A DNA stretch of 64,000 nt, from the NCBI GenBank assembly GCA_963717075.1, contig CAVQVI010000016.1, positions 124,001 to 188,000 on the forward strand, given 5' to 3'. Under the pieces are notes generated by a model. That model was not told where the DNA came from and did no database searches. It saw only the letters and a program-made list of their open reading frames with translations. Positions 36,031-44,059 of this stretch are shown in pieces (position 1 is the first letter of the stretch; each line of letters starts with the position of its first letter). The translations under genes and the position numbers were made by a program. This stretch comes from JBGOTP01 sp963717075. Its GTDB lineage: Bacteria; Acidobacteriota; Vicinamibacteria; Vicinamibacterales; CAVVIG01.

Positions 36031-36732
36031 ATGGCATTTGTGAAGCGCTTCGCGAGCGCCTCGGTGTTGCTGGTGAGGGCGGTCGCGCCGATCCCGACTG
36101 CCACTCTTGTGGTCGTGGCTGCGTCTGTCCTTCCTGTCGTCTCCCTCGTCAACCACGAGCCCACGCAACCTCAGGACCCACGCGCGATCCTCGACCGCGC
36201 GGTGGCCTCCTTCACAGCCGGACGGGTGGAGGAGTCCGCTATGGAATTCGACAGGCTCGCTCGTCTCGTCCCCGCTGAAGCGCCATATTTGTGGCAACGC
36301 GGTATCGCGTTGTATTACGCCGGCCGCTACCGGGACTGTCGCGCGCAGTTCGAGTCGCACCGCACCGTGAACCCGAGTGACGTCGAGAATGCGGCATGGC
36401 ACTTTCTGTGCGTCGCTCGCGACGACTCGCCGCAAGCAGCGAAGGCGGCGTTGTTGCCCGTCGGTTCGGACGCGCGAGTGCCGATGCGCGAGATCTATCA
36501 GATGTTTCGAGGTGTTCTACAACCGGACGATGTGCTGGCGGCGGCTGGGAATCGGCTGCAGGCTCAATTTTACGCTCATTTGTACGTGGGGCTGTACGCA
36601 GAAGCGCTGGGCGAGAGCACGCGAGCGCTCGAGCACATCAGGGCTGCCGCCGATCCGCGGTTCGCGCAAGCGGGCGGCTACATGCACATCGTCGCACGCG
36701 TTCACCGGGCGCTCATGGAGCGCCGTCGCTAA
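36031..36732 (+). CDS. Exported TPR protein
   Basis: 233 residues. A long hydrophobic front (residues about 8-42, PIPTATLVVVAASVLPVVSLV) acts as signal or anchor, then TPR-type helices: ILDRAVASFTAGRVEESAMEFDR, PYLWQRGIALYYAGRYRDCRAQFE and AHLYVGLYAEALGESTRALEHI. This resembles NlpI-like lipoproteins, although no lipobox is seen. It is upstream of the propeller gene at 36926. ATG at 36031 is chosen over the one at 35995. Confidence 0.7.
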   Translation: MAFVKRFASASVLLVRAVAPIPTATLVVVAASVLPVVSLVNHEPTQPQDPRAILDRAVASFTAGRVEESAMEFDRLARLVPAEAPYLWQRGIALYYAGRYRDCRAQFESHRTVNPSDVENAAWHFLCVARDDSPQAAKAALLPVGSDARVPMREIYQMFRGVLQPDDVLAAAGNRLQAQFYAHLYVGLYAEALGESTRALEHIRAAADPRFAQAGGYMHIVARVHRALMERRR

Positions 36733-36925
36733 GGGCCAGGCTTTTGCGCCTGCCCTGCCAACGTGTCGATCTGTCGACTTCGCGGCGCGTCGAGCGTCCG
36801 ATGGGCTGAGGGCGGTCATTCAGGAACACCTTCAGCTACACTGTCTGCGACGGCTGGCGGCGTACGCCGCCTTGAGCAGCGCTGAAACGCCGCAACGAGA
36901 TGGACGACGAAGGAGCGATGCGCTC

Positions 36926-38341
36926 GTGAGCACGCGACCACTGTCGCGGCGTGCGCTGCTGCAGGCGATCGCGGCGCTGCCAGCGCACGCCATCACCCTC
37001 CGCAGCGCCCCTGGGCAACCGCGCCAGGCTCGCGCATATCGGACACCGAAGCCACTGGCGCGAGGCGCGGTGACCCACGACTGGGCCTCGTTTCTTGGGC
37101 CGTCACACAACGCGGTTTCCACTGAGACGAGCCTGACTCGAACGCTTCCGCCTCCACTGCTCTGGGAATTTCCCAAGGGCACCGGCTACTCGACCCCGGC
37201 CATCCAAGGCACGCACCTGGTCTTCATGCATCGATTGGCTGATGAGGAGATCGTGGAATGCCTGCACGCCGAAACAGGAACGAGCCACTGGCAGTTTCGC
37301 TACGCGACCGAGTTCGAAGATCGCTATGGGTACAACAATGGACCTCGCGCGAGTCCGGTGATCGATGAAGGCCGCGTGTTTACGGTCGGGGCAGAAGGGA
37401 AGGTGCACTGCCTGGATCTCGGAACGGGCCGTTTGGCGTGGAGGTGCGATCTACGGGCGCAATACAAAGTGCGGCAGGATTTTTTTGGCACCGCGTCGAC
37501 ACCTCTCGTGGAGGGCCGACTGTTGATCCTCAACGTCGGTGCGCCGCGAGGGCCGTGCGTCGTGGCATTCGACAAAGCAACGGGGCGGGAAGTCTGGCGT
37601 GCGGGCAACGAGTGGGGACCAAGCTACGCCTCTCCCGTGCCGGCCGACGTGCGCGGCAAGCGGCGAGTATTTGTGTTCGCGGGCGGCGAGTCGGAACCTC
37701 CCACCGGCGGGCTGATGTCGCTCGACCCGGCGACGGGGAAGATCGACTTCGTGTTCCCGTGGCGAAGCCGCAGCCATGAGTCCGTCAACGCGTCCTGCCC
37801 GGTCGTGTTCGACAATAGGGTGTTCATTTCGGCAAGCTACCGCACGGGCAGCGCGTTGCTGGACATCCGGCCAGACTTCACGCACAGGGTCGTGTGGACC
37901 ACGCAGGAGTTTGGCCTGCATTTCAATACGGCAATCTACCGCAATGGATACCTGTACGGGTTCGACGGCCGCAACGAGCCCGACGCCTCTCTGGCGTGCG
38001 TGGACGCGGCGAATGGCAAAGTGGTCTGGCGCGAGACTCCCGAATGGACAGAGCGGTTCGAGGGGCGGAGCGGCAGGCGTCCGGAAGTCGTGAGCACGTA
38101 CCGCGGATCGCTGCTCGCGGTGGATGGTCAGTTTCTGTGTCTCGGAGAGCTGGGTCACCTTCTGTGGTTGGATCTCACGCCGACCTCCTACAAGCAAGTG
38201 TCGCGGGCGTGGCTGTTCCCGGCGCGCGAGTCGTGGGGGCTTCCCGTACTCAGCCACGGCCTGCTGTACGTCGTGCAGAATACACGGGACATCTTTCGGG
38301 AGACGGGTCCGCGGCTCCTGTGCTACGACTTGAGAGCGTAG
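36926..38341 (+). CDS. Tat-exported PQQ-like propeller protein
   Basis: The GTG at 36926 has AAGGAG upstream and yields 471 residues starting with a twin-arginine signal (RPLSRRALLQAIAALPAHA). The mature part is an eight-blade PQQ-type propeller (HDWASFLGPSHNAVSTETSL, LLWEFPKGTGYSTPAIQG, PRASPVIDEGRVFTVGAEGK, CVVAFDKATGREVWRAGN, GFDGRNEPDASLACVDAANG). It resembles the quinoprotein-like, often non-enzymatic propellers found near planctomycete and acidobacterial degradation genes. PQQ binding is not certain. The longer frame from 36377 runs through the TPR gene and is not real. Confidence 0.75.
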   Translation: MSTRPLSRRALLQAIAALPAHAITLRSAPGQPRQARAYRTPKPLARGAVTHDWASFLGPSHNAVSTETSLTRTLPPPLLWEFPKGTGYSTPAIQGTHLVFMHRLADEEIVECLHAETGTSHWQFRYATEFEDRYGYNNGPRASPVIDEGRVFTVGAEGKVHCLDLGTGRLAWRCDLRAQYKVRQDFFGTASTPLVEGRLLILNVGAPRGPCVVAFDKATGREVWRAGNEWGPSYASPVPADVRGKRRVFVFAGGESEPPTGGLMSLDPATGKIDFVFPWRSRSHESVNASCPVVFDNRVFISASYRTGSALLDIRPDFTHRVVWTTQEFGLHFNTAIYRNGYLYGFDGRNEPDASLACVDAANGKVVWRETPEWTERFEGRSGRRPEVVSTYRGSLLAVDGQFLCLGELGHLLWLDLTPTSYKQVSRAWLFPARESWGLPVLSHGLLYVVQNTRDIFRETGPRLLCYDLRA

Positions 38342-38438
38342 ATGGCAGCGGTAGGTCAGGTCGACGGCCAATCCATGGGGGACGCGTGCCAGAGAAGCCC
38401 GTGGTCATGCTTCGCTGGCGAGCGGCGCCCCTATTGAC

Positions 38439-39113
38439 ATGACGGCTTGGCTCTCGAAGCCACAGGCCGTCGGCGAGAGCTTGTGGTTCATTCCGCCGAT
38501 TGCCGACTGGCCGACGCACGACCTGATTGCCGTGGGCGCGGATCTCGAGCCGGCGACGCTTGTCGCGGCCTATCGCCGGGGCGTGTTCCCGATGGGCCTC
38601 CATCAGCCGGCAGGGGTCCTGGGATGGTGGTCTCCCAATCCGCGAGGCATTCTGCCGCTCGATCGACTGCGCGTGACGCGATCGATGCGGCAAAGCGCGA
38701 AGAAGTACGCGGTGCGCGTGGACACCTGCTTTGAAGAGGTTGTGCGTGGGTGCGGCAATCCCTCGCGCGAGAACGGCTGGATAACCGACGACATTCGCGA
38801 GGCATACAGCGTGCTTCACACGCTCGGATGGGCACACAGCGTGGAAGTGTTCGACCGCGAGGGACGCCTGACCGGGGGCTTATACGGGGTGCGCGTCAAC
38901 GGGCTCTTCGCGGGCGAATCGATGTTTCATGTGGGCCGGGACGCATCGAAGGTGGCGCTGATGTCGCTCGTGCAGTTGATGCGCGATACCGGCATGACGC
39001 TTCTCGACGTGCAATGGCGGACGGACTTCCTGGCATCGCTCGGCGCGATCGACGTGCCCCGTAAGGAATACCTGGCTCTGCTTGCCGCGGCGTGCACAGC
39101 CCCTGCACCGTGA
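38439..39113 (+). CDS. aat: Leucyl/phenylalanyl-tRNA-protein transferase
   Basis: It adds Leu or Phe to N-terminal Lys or Arg of proteins, marking them for ClpAP. 224 residues, normal length. Family motifs are FPPI-type WFIPPIADWPTHDLIAVGADL, AYRRGVFPM, GWWSPNPRGILPL, HSVEVFDREGRLTGGLYGV, FAGESMFH and LLDVQWRTDFLASLGA. The start ATG at 38439 follows a 97-base gap after the propeller gene. Confidence 0.95.
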   Translation: MTAWLSKPQAVGESLWFIPPIADWPTHDLIAVGADLEPATLVAAYRRGVFPMGLHQPAGVLGWWSPNPRGILPLDRLRVTRSMRQSAKKYAVRVDTCFEEVVRGCGNPSRENGWITDDIREAYSVLHTLGWAHSVEVFDREGRLTGGLYGVRVNGLFAGESMFHVGRDASKVALMSLVQLMRDTGMTLLDVQWRTDFLASLGAIDVPRKEYLALLAAACTAPAP

Positions 39114-39188
39114 CCATGAAGAACTGTTTTCGAATCCGTGCGCGTAGGGCTATAGTGGCGCGCGTGAACGGGGAGGAAGGCGGAGACG

Positions 39189-40127
39189 ATGTGTGACATG
39201 AACGCATTCTGCATTCGATGGCGTTTGGCGGTGCTCGTCGGCGTGGCGATTTTCACTGGAACCGCCGTGGCACAGCAGGCGCCGCCGGGGCGCGGCGGCC
39301 AGGCCCCCGCGCCCGCGGCGGCCCAGGACTTCAGCAAGATCGAGATCAAGACAACGATGATTGGTCCGAACTTCTATACGCTCGAAGGCTCCGGCGGCAT
39401 GATTGGCATCCAGACCGGACCAGACGGCGTGTTCATGGTGGACTCGCAATTTGCGCAGCTCACCGACAAGATCGTCGGGGCGGTCAGGAAAGTCTCCGAC
39501 AAGCCGATTCGCTTCGTGGTCAACACGCATCTGCATGGGGATCACACGGGCGGCAACGAGAATCTCGCGAATCTTGGCGTGGCGGTTGTATCGCGTGATG
39601 AACTGAGGGCAGGACTCGCCAGGAATGCGGCCACGAAGCCGGCGGCACTGCCCATGGTGACGTACTCGGGATCCGTCACGTTCCATATGAACGGCGAGGG
39701 CATCCAGTTGATCCCGGTTCCGGCTGCCCACACCAGCGGCGACACGATGATTCGGTTCCCGGTCAACGACGTCATCATGTGCGGCGACTTCTATCGATCG
39801 CTCGGCTATCCCAACATCGACCGGAACAACGGAGGCTCGCTCAAGGGAATGCTCGAGGGATTCAACGCGCTCATTCAAGCGGCGGGTCCGAACACGAAGA
39901 TCGTTCCGGGACACGGTGAGATCGTCACCAAGGCGGGCGTCGCCACGCACCGCGACATGGCCATGGCCATTCGCGATCGTGTGGACGCGCTCGTGAAACA
40001 GGGCAAAACGCTGCCGGAGGTCATCGCCGCAAAGCCCACGGCCGACTACGACGCCAGGGTCCCACAGGGGACCATGACCTCGGAACGGTTCATCACACAG
40101 CTGTACGCCGAACTCGGGGGAAAGTAG
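39189..40127 (+). CDS. Secreted metallo-beta-lactamase fold hydrolase
   Basis: 312 residues with a signal peptide (LAVLVGVAIFTGTAVAQQ). The metal motif is complete: HLHGDHTGGNE, then HTSGD and a late PGHGEIV. Residues are consistent with the two-zinc core of B3-like or quinoprotein-relay type enzymes. A Gly/Pro/Ala-rich linker follows the signal. Substrate is unknown; whether it hydrolyses beta-lactams cannot be told from sequence. AGGAAGG lies before the ATG at 39189. Confidence 0.85.
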   Translation: MCDMNAFCIRWRLAVLVGVAIFTGTAVAQQAPPGRGGQAPAPAAAQDFSKIEIKTTMIGPNFYTLEGSGGMIGIQTGPDGVFMVDSQFAQLTDKIVGAVRKVSDKPIRFVVNTHLHGDHTGGNENLANLGVAVVSRDELRAGLARNAATKPAALPMVTYSGSVTFHMNGEGIQLIPVPAAHTSGDTMIRFPVNDVIMCGDFYRSLGYPNIDRNNGGSLKGMLEGFNALIQAAGPNTKIVPGHGEIVTKAGVATHRDMAMAIRDRVDALVKQGKTLPEVIAAKPTADYDARVPQGTMTSERFITQLYAELGGK

Positions 40128-40144
40128 GAGGTTCAGGCGAGTCC

Positions 40145-40756
40145 GTGAGCAACACCAACGCATTCCTTCGTCCTCGCGTCGCGCCAGCGGTGCTTGTAGC
40201 AGGCACGTTGGCGCTGATGCAGCCGATGCCCGTGCACGCCCAACTCAAGGCACAGGCGCGGAGCGCACCGACGCCAGCCTGGGAGAAGGGCATTCTGCCC
40301 ATCAGCGCCGAAAGCTACTGGAACGCTGTCGAGTGCGGGAAGCAGGGTGGCGCAGACCCTCCATGCGTCTTCTGGGATACCGGGCTCTGCAAGAACGAGG
40401 ATTTCGCGCTGACGCTCTATACGCCGTACAAGATGGTGGCCTACGAAGTGTGGCGAGTCGTGCGACAGAAGCAGCCGGCCCCGACCCCGAGTTATCAGGA
40501 GGCGCAACAGACCCGGATCACGATTGGCGTCACGCCCGTGCGCGGCTCGAAGAATCCCTTTAGCGATCTCGTCCTCAAACGTGGCGCACGAGTGGTCGTG
40601 CCAGTGGATCGGTCCCTCGACGGGAGTGGGGGAGGGCGCTTTACCTTCGACTACCCGGCATTCGCGGCGACCGGCGACATCAACCTTGACCTCGTCGGCA
40701 AGGCCAAGACGATTTCCTGCCTGATCGAGAAGGCTGTGCTAGCCCAGTTCCGGTGA
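40145..40756 (+). CDS. Secreted protein of unknown function
   Basis: 203 residues with a signal peptide (RVAPAVLVAGTLALMQPMPVHAQ). Three Cys in AVECGKQGGADPPCVFWDTGLC may form a disulfide knot, followed by beta-rich sequence. It starts 17 bases after the metallo-hydrolase and is probably co-transcribed. Its end overlaps the receiver gene on the other strand by 18 bases. Confidence 0.65.
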   Translation: MSNTNAFLRPRVAPAVLVAGTLALMQPMPVHAQLKAQARSAPTPAWEKGILPISAESYWNAVECGKQGGADPPCVFWDTGLCKNEDFALTLYTPYKMVAYEVWRVVRQKQPAPTPSYQEAQQTRITIGVTPVRGSKNPFSDLVLKRGARVVVPVDRSLDGSGGGRFTFDYPAFAATGDINLDLVGKAKTISCLIEKAVLAQFR

Positions 40757-41140
40757 CACTGACGGGTCTTCTGGTCCGAGAATCGCTCCCAGCAGCTGCG
40801 TGCGCGAGAGCGGTTTGAGCAGGAAACTCGCGTGCTGGATCCTGGCTTCCTCGGTGAGCACGGGGTCGTTGAACCCGCTCATCACGATGGATTTGATGGT
40901 GGGGAGCCGCTGCCTCGCCAGCACCACGAGATGGAGGCCGTTCGTCAGGTTGACGCGCACGTCGGTCACCAGCGCGTCCGGGCGCCATGCTTCGAGGCAC
41001 ACCCTCCCGGTTTCGACGGTCTGGCAGGTCACCGCCTCGAGGCCGGCGTCGGAGAGCCACCGCAAGATCATCGCCAACACACTCACATCGTCGTCCACGA
41101 CGAGAACCTTCCGCGCTCGACTGTGTGTGGTCTCCGGCAT
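40739..41140 (-). CDS. Stand-alone response regulator receiver protein
   Basis: 133 residues, a CheY-like fold only. The acidic pocket VVDDD (residues 14-18), the phospho-acceptor Asp in DALVTDVRV and the conserved Lys in LLKPLSR are present, with a Ser in SIVMSGF at the Thr position. No output domain or adjacent kinase gene is seen, so its partner is elsewhere. Confidence 0.88.
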   Translation of the reverse strand: MPETTHSRARKVLVVDDDVSVLAMILRWLSDAGLEAVTCQTVETGRVCLEAWRPDALVTDVRVNLTNGLHLVVLARQRLPTIKSIVMSGFNDPVLTEEARIQHASFLLKPLSRTQLLGAILGPEDPSVSPELG

Positions 41141-41237
41141 CGTTCAACTTCCCTGAAGGCGTTCCTGCTGCGCGGACAGTAGCACAATTCAGCGTCGATG
41201 ACTGCCGCGCGGCGCTGAGTTGCGCGACTTTTTGCGT

Positions 41238-41513
41238 CTACTCAATGACAATCTGCGGTTCGAGTATCCGCGACTTGCGACACGACGGACATTTCCCGGG
41301 CTTCGTCAGCCTGCTCTCATCAAAGACGAACTGGCACACGCGGCAGCGCGCTGGAACGATGACGATTCGATGTCCGGCCGCGCGTGCGGTCCGAATCATG
41401 TGACGGAGGCTGTCTTCGAGGTCGCGCCGTGTGAGCCCGAGCTCGCGCGCGAGGCTCGACACCGAGCGGGGCTCTCGCGTGAGGAGCTCGAGGAGCTGCC
41501 TGCGGACGGTCAT
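41238..41513 (-). CDS. wHTH regulator with C-terminal zinc ribbon
   Basis: From the ATG at 41513 the product is 91 residues. The winged helix (RRQLLELLTREPRSVSSLAREL, LEDSLRHMIR) is followed by a zinc ribbon with two Cys pairs, CRVCQFVF and CPSCRKSR. This matches the small predicted HTH-zinc ribbon regulators common in archaea and scattered in bacteria. Longer starts reach into the tRNA gene at 41551 and are unlikely. It is divergent from tRNA-Glu. Confidence 0.7.
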   Translation of the reverse strand: MTVRRQLLELLTREPRSVSSLARELGLTRRDLEDSLRHMIRTARAAGHRIVIVPARCRVCQFVFDESRLTKPGKCPSCRKSRILEPQIVIE

Positions 41514-41550
41514 GACCATGGTATTATCTCGGGTTCCTGCCGACCCGACG

Positions 41551-41626
41551 GTCCCCATCGTCCAGAGGCCTAGGACGTGGCCCTTTCAAGGCCAAAACCC
41601 GGGTTCGAATCCCGGTGGGGACGCCA
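41551..41626 (+). tRNA. tRNA-Glu (anticodon UUC), CCA encoded
   Basis: 76 bases. Acceptor GTCCCCA pairs with TGGGGAC, the D arm holds CCAGAGGCCTAGGA, the anticodon stem is TGGCC/GGCCA around the loop CTTTCAA (anticodon TTC at 41585-41587), and the T arm is CCGGGTTCGAATCCCGG. The 3' CCA is encoded. Its 3' part serves as the left attachment site of the element that follows. Confidence 0.95.
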
Positions 41627-42649
41627 CTTCGTAACTTCCTTTTTTCCAACACGTTCGGCGTCGCCACTCTTCGAAGACCGTGAGTCGGCTTTCTCCGCTG
41701 TGCCGGTTTTTGTGCCGGTCGTGTACGCCGTGAGCACGCGCACGGCGCGCGCCATGTCCGCGCCGCTCGGATGCGCGTAGCGCTCGAGCATGCGCAGCGT
41801 GGACCAGCCGCCAATGTCCTGCACGACTCGCAGTGAAATTCCCGCGGCCACCATCGCGGACGCGCCCAGTGTGCCGCAGGACGTGATGCGTGACGCCACC
41901 GAGCCCGATCCCGCGCATCAGCCGGCCGAACGCGACGCTGATCGCCGTCTGGAGCGGCGGCCTGCCGTCGTTACCCTAGCCAAAGATGTAGCCGCGCTTG
42001 TGGGCGTGTTTGAGCAGCTCCGCCCGCAGCTCAGGCGTCAACGGGACGCGACGGCTCCTGCCGTTCTTCGCCTGCACGATCGTGGCGTAGTCCGGCCCGA
42101 GGTCCTCGACACGGAGATTGAGTACCTCAGACAGCCGTGGAAGGCTTTCCAGCGTCGTTCTGGCAATCAACCCGAGCGCCGGCGGGCAGGATGCGAGCAG
42201 ATGTTCGATTTCGTAGGGCGACAGCACCCGCGTGCGCACGTTATCGACCGTTCGCGATTCACGCTGGATCGGCTGACCTGCCTGGCCCGGAGCGTCTTCC
42301 AGCGCTCGACGTGGAAGGCCGTGATTTCGTCCAACGGCCGATCGCCGACGGTTGCGAGAAAACCTTTCAGGACACGGGGGTCCTTCAAGAGCGAACTGCG
42401 ATTCGTCTTCCCGGCCCAGTCGGCGTAGCTCTTCGTGTGCTCGGAGAGATTCGGGGCCTGGATCTTGCGAAGCTTCTCGTGATCTTCGAGCGTGTGGCCC
42501 TGACGTTTGATTGCGATGCGATGGGCGAGGTCGCGGTTTGCCGTGTGCGTCGATCCGCGATGTTCGTGGCGGTGAAGCCAGAAGCGATACCAGTACGGAT
42601 GCTCGCACCGCGGATGCGTGTTGCAGCCGCATCGCTTGAAAAGCTTCAT
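41570..42649 (-). pseudogene. Tyrosine recombinase (integrase), broken
   Basis: Read on the minus strand. The N-terminal part (MKLFKRCGCNTHPRCEHPYW, a zinc-finger-like Cys/His front, then an arm and SAM-like domain up to SVNRE) is in one frame. The catalytic domain follows in other frames: LPRLSEVLNLRVEDL (catalytic Arg), QAKNGRSRRVPL (Lys), HHVLRHT (HxxR), IGGWSTLRMLERYAHP (Trp/His and Tyr). About 30-40 residues normal in the core-binding domain are missing after SVNRE. An in-frame TAG follows GYIFG (41976-41978), and one extra base lies near 41878. The last codons run into tRNA-Glu. All five catalytic positions survive, so the decay could be recent or partly sequence error. Confidence 0.75.
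41583..41624. repeat. attL: 3' end of tRNA-Glu
   Basis: A 42-base segment from the anticodon loop through the discriminator base and first C is repeated exactly at 43544-43585. The position in a tRNA 3' end and the integrase next to it make it the core attachment site of an integrated element. Confidence 0.85.
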
Positions 42650-42815
42650 GGTTCGCGACGTTCGACCGAGCCGACCGTGTGTTCGGCGACGAACTGATTC
42701 AGCGTCTCCGCGGAGAAGGTCGAATGTCAGCTTGCTGGAACACCTCCTGGCTTCCGGGGTGTGCGCATTCTCTATCCCTCCACCTGCCTGCGACGCCAGC
42801 TTGCCGTTCCAGCAA

Positions 42816-43166
42816 TCAGCCGAATATCTCTCGGAGCGCGGCGCGAAGGGCGTGGGCGTCAGTCTCCCGCAGGCTTCCCAGCTTTCGGAGGATGAGCCCG
42901 TGCTCGATGGTGGTCACGACGGGCTTGATGAGCGAGGCTTTCAACAACCCTGCTCCGCGCCAGTCGCCGATAAGAACTTCACCGGGAGCCCCAGCCGGAC
43001 GGACGACCTGGCTCGTCACCGCCATCACGATCACGTCGGGCCTGTGGCGGTGGTACGCGTCAGAACTCACCACGACGCCGGGGCGTCTTTTTGAAGTTGT
43101 TTGGTCGGTGAACGGAAACGGAACGAGGACGATGTCGCCGAAGCTAAAGCCGGTCGTATTCGGCAT
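42816..43166 (-). CDS. PemK/MazF-like toxin
   Basis: 116 residues. The opening FSFGDIVLVPFPFTDQTTSKRRPGVVVS is the typical PemK/MazF beta-barrel front, and VIVMAVTSQVVRPAGAPGEVLIGDW, the SLIKP motif and the RKLGSL helix follow in order. Such enzymes cut RNA at short sites. The ATG at 43166 lies inside the end of the antitoxin gene (23-base overlap), the normal order for these pairs. It sits at the right end of the tRNA-Glu element. Confidence 0.88.
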   Translation of the reverse strand: MPNTTGFSFGDIVLVPFPFTDQTTSKRRPGVVVSSDAYHRHRPDVIVMAVTSQVVRPAGAPGEVLIGDWRGAGLLKASLIKPVVTTIEHGLILRKLGSLRETDAHALRAALREIFG

Positions 43167-43356
43167 CGTCGGCGTTGTCCCAGACAGCGGCGAAGGCCTG
43201 CTCGGAGAGGCGGGCAGCCGCCATCGTCAGGCGCTGGTCCTGCGTTCGCGTGGTCAGGAAGTCCACGAAGTCCTCGACCTCGGCCACTCGCTCGGGCGGC
43301 AGACTGTGGATCTTCTGGAGCAAGGTGTCTTCGGGCATGGGCAATCCCGGAACCAT
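43144..43356 (-). CDS. Antitoxin partner of the PemK/MazF-like toxin
   Basis: 70 residues, or 64 from a second ATG at 43338. Its helix SLPPERVAEVEDFVDFL matches the DUF2281/VapB-type antitoxin front (LP...EV.DFV.FL). The C-terminal part, LTMAAARLSEQAFAAVWDN, probably wraps the toxin. It overlaps the toxin start, so the two are translated together and it likely represses the pair's promoter in the 43360-43540 stretch. Confidence 0.75.
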   Translation of the reverse strand: MVPGLPMPEDTLLQKIHSLPPERVAEVEDFVDFLTTRTQDQRLTMAAARLSEQAFAAVWDNADDAEYDRL

Positions 43357-43543
43357 TGTAGCGTCAGCCGTGCCGCGTGGCGCAGCGTCGCTGTGCCGGT
43401 TTTTGTGCCGGTTTGTGGGGCTCAGAGCGTGATTTCTGGTGATAGCCAGTGATGCTGCGGACGATGGCTAACCCGCTGAGCGCGTGAACGATACGCGGAG
43501 AAGCCGCGCGTTTCATTCATCCGGCGGATCACCCTTCTTCTCA

Positions 43544-43585
43544 CTTTCAAGGCCAAAACCCGGGTTCGAATCCCGGTGGGGACGC
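43544..43585. repeat. attR: copy of the tRNA-Glu 3' end
   Basis: Identical over 42 bases to 41583-41624. It lacks the 5' half of the tRNA, so it is not a gene. It marks the right edge of the element. Confidence 0.85.
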
Positions 43586-44059
43586 TCCTCGTGACGTTAT
43601 GGGGCGCCAGCGCCTGGTCAGGCCGCGCACGGAAACCAGGCGTCCAGAGGAGAGCACAGGTCCGGGTGTCCCGGTAAGGAGCCGAACCTTAGAGCCTGTA
43701 TCAAACCCCGACGGCGCAGGCTGACCGGTGTCGGACGCGACGGCGAGTCGACCGACACCCGACCGCTTTCGTGGCCCCTTCGGCGTCCATCGCGACCTAA
43801 CGTGAATGGTGCGGCGTTTTGCATGGGCAATCCGGCTTGTCGTTTCCATCTCCCCGTAATTCTCGGCGGTTAGAGGACGTCTCTCCCTTGCGTGAGCACC
43901 GTGATAATTCAGATGCTGACGAACACTTCCGTGGGCTACCCGCGTTCGCGCGCAGCTCGACGTGACGTGAGAATCATCTGACAAGTCGAAACACGGCACC
44001 CGCGCCAACTCGCAGAACCCGGATCAATGACGAGGAACTCTGGAGTTAAGGTGTCGGCG
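43586..44059. other. Intergenic stretch with one strong hairpin
   Basis: 474 bases with no convincing gene. A 150-residue minus-strand frame (43547-44008) crosses it but has no motif and ends in antisense-tRNA translation. A hairpin lies at 43727-43759 (own entry). Confidence 0.5.
43727..43759. terminator. Long two-part hairpin
   Basis: GGTGTCGG at 43727-43734 pairs with CCGACACC at 43752-43759, and inside it CGAC pairs with GTCG. No T-run follows, so it may be a structured RNA end, a protein site, or a terminator of weak type. Confidence 0.4.

Larger units (their letters stand above)
41583..43585. mobile_element. Minimal tRNA-Glu integrative element, about 2 kb
   Basis: The element lies between exact 42-base att copies (41583-41624 and 43544-43585). 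Its only recognisable contents are a decayed tyrosine integrase at the left end, reading toward the tRNA, and an antitoxin/toxin pair at the right. It leaves tRNA-Glu intact. There is no replication, transfer or packaging gene, so it is either a satellite that uses helpers or a collapsed remnant of a larger island stabilised by the toxin-antitoxin pair. Confidence 0.8.

Noticed and set aside
36377..36925. N-terminal extension of the Tat propeller protein
   Set aside because: It runs in another frame through the TPR gene and has no family similarity. GTG at 36926 has a ribosome site and a Tat signal.
43547..44008. 150-residue minus-strand open frame after the element
   Set aside because: No motif and no ribosome site. 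Its C-terminus is just antisense of the tRNA-Glu copy (PPGFEPGFWP), a known artefact.
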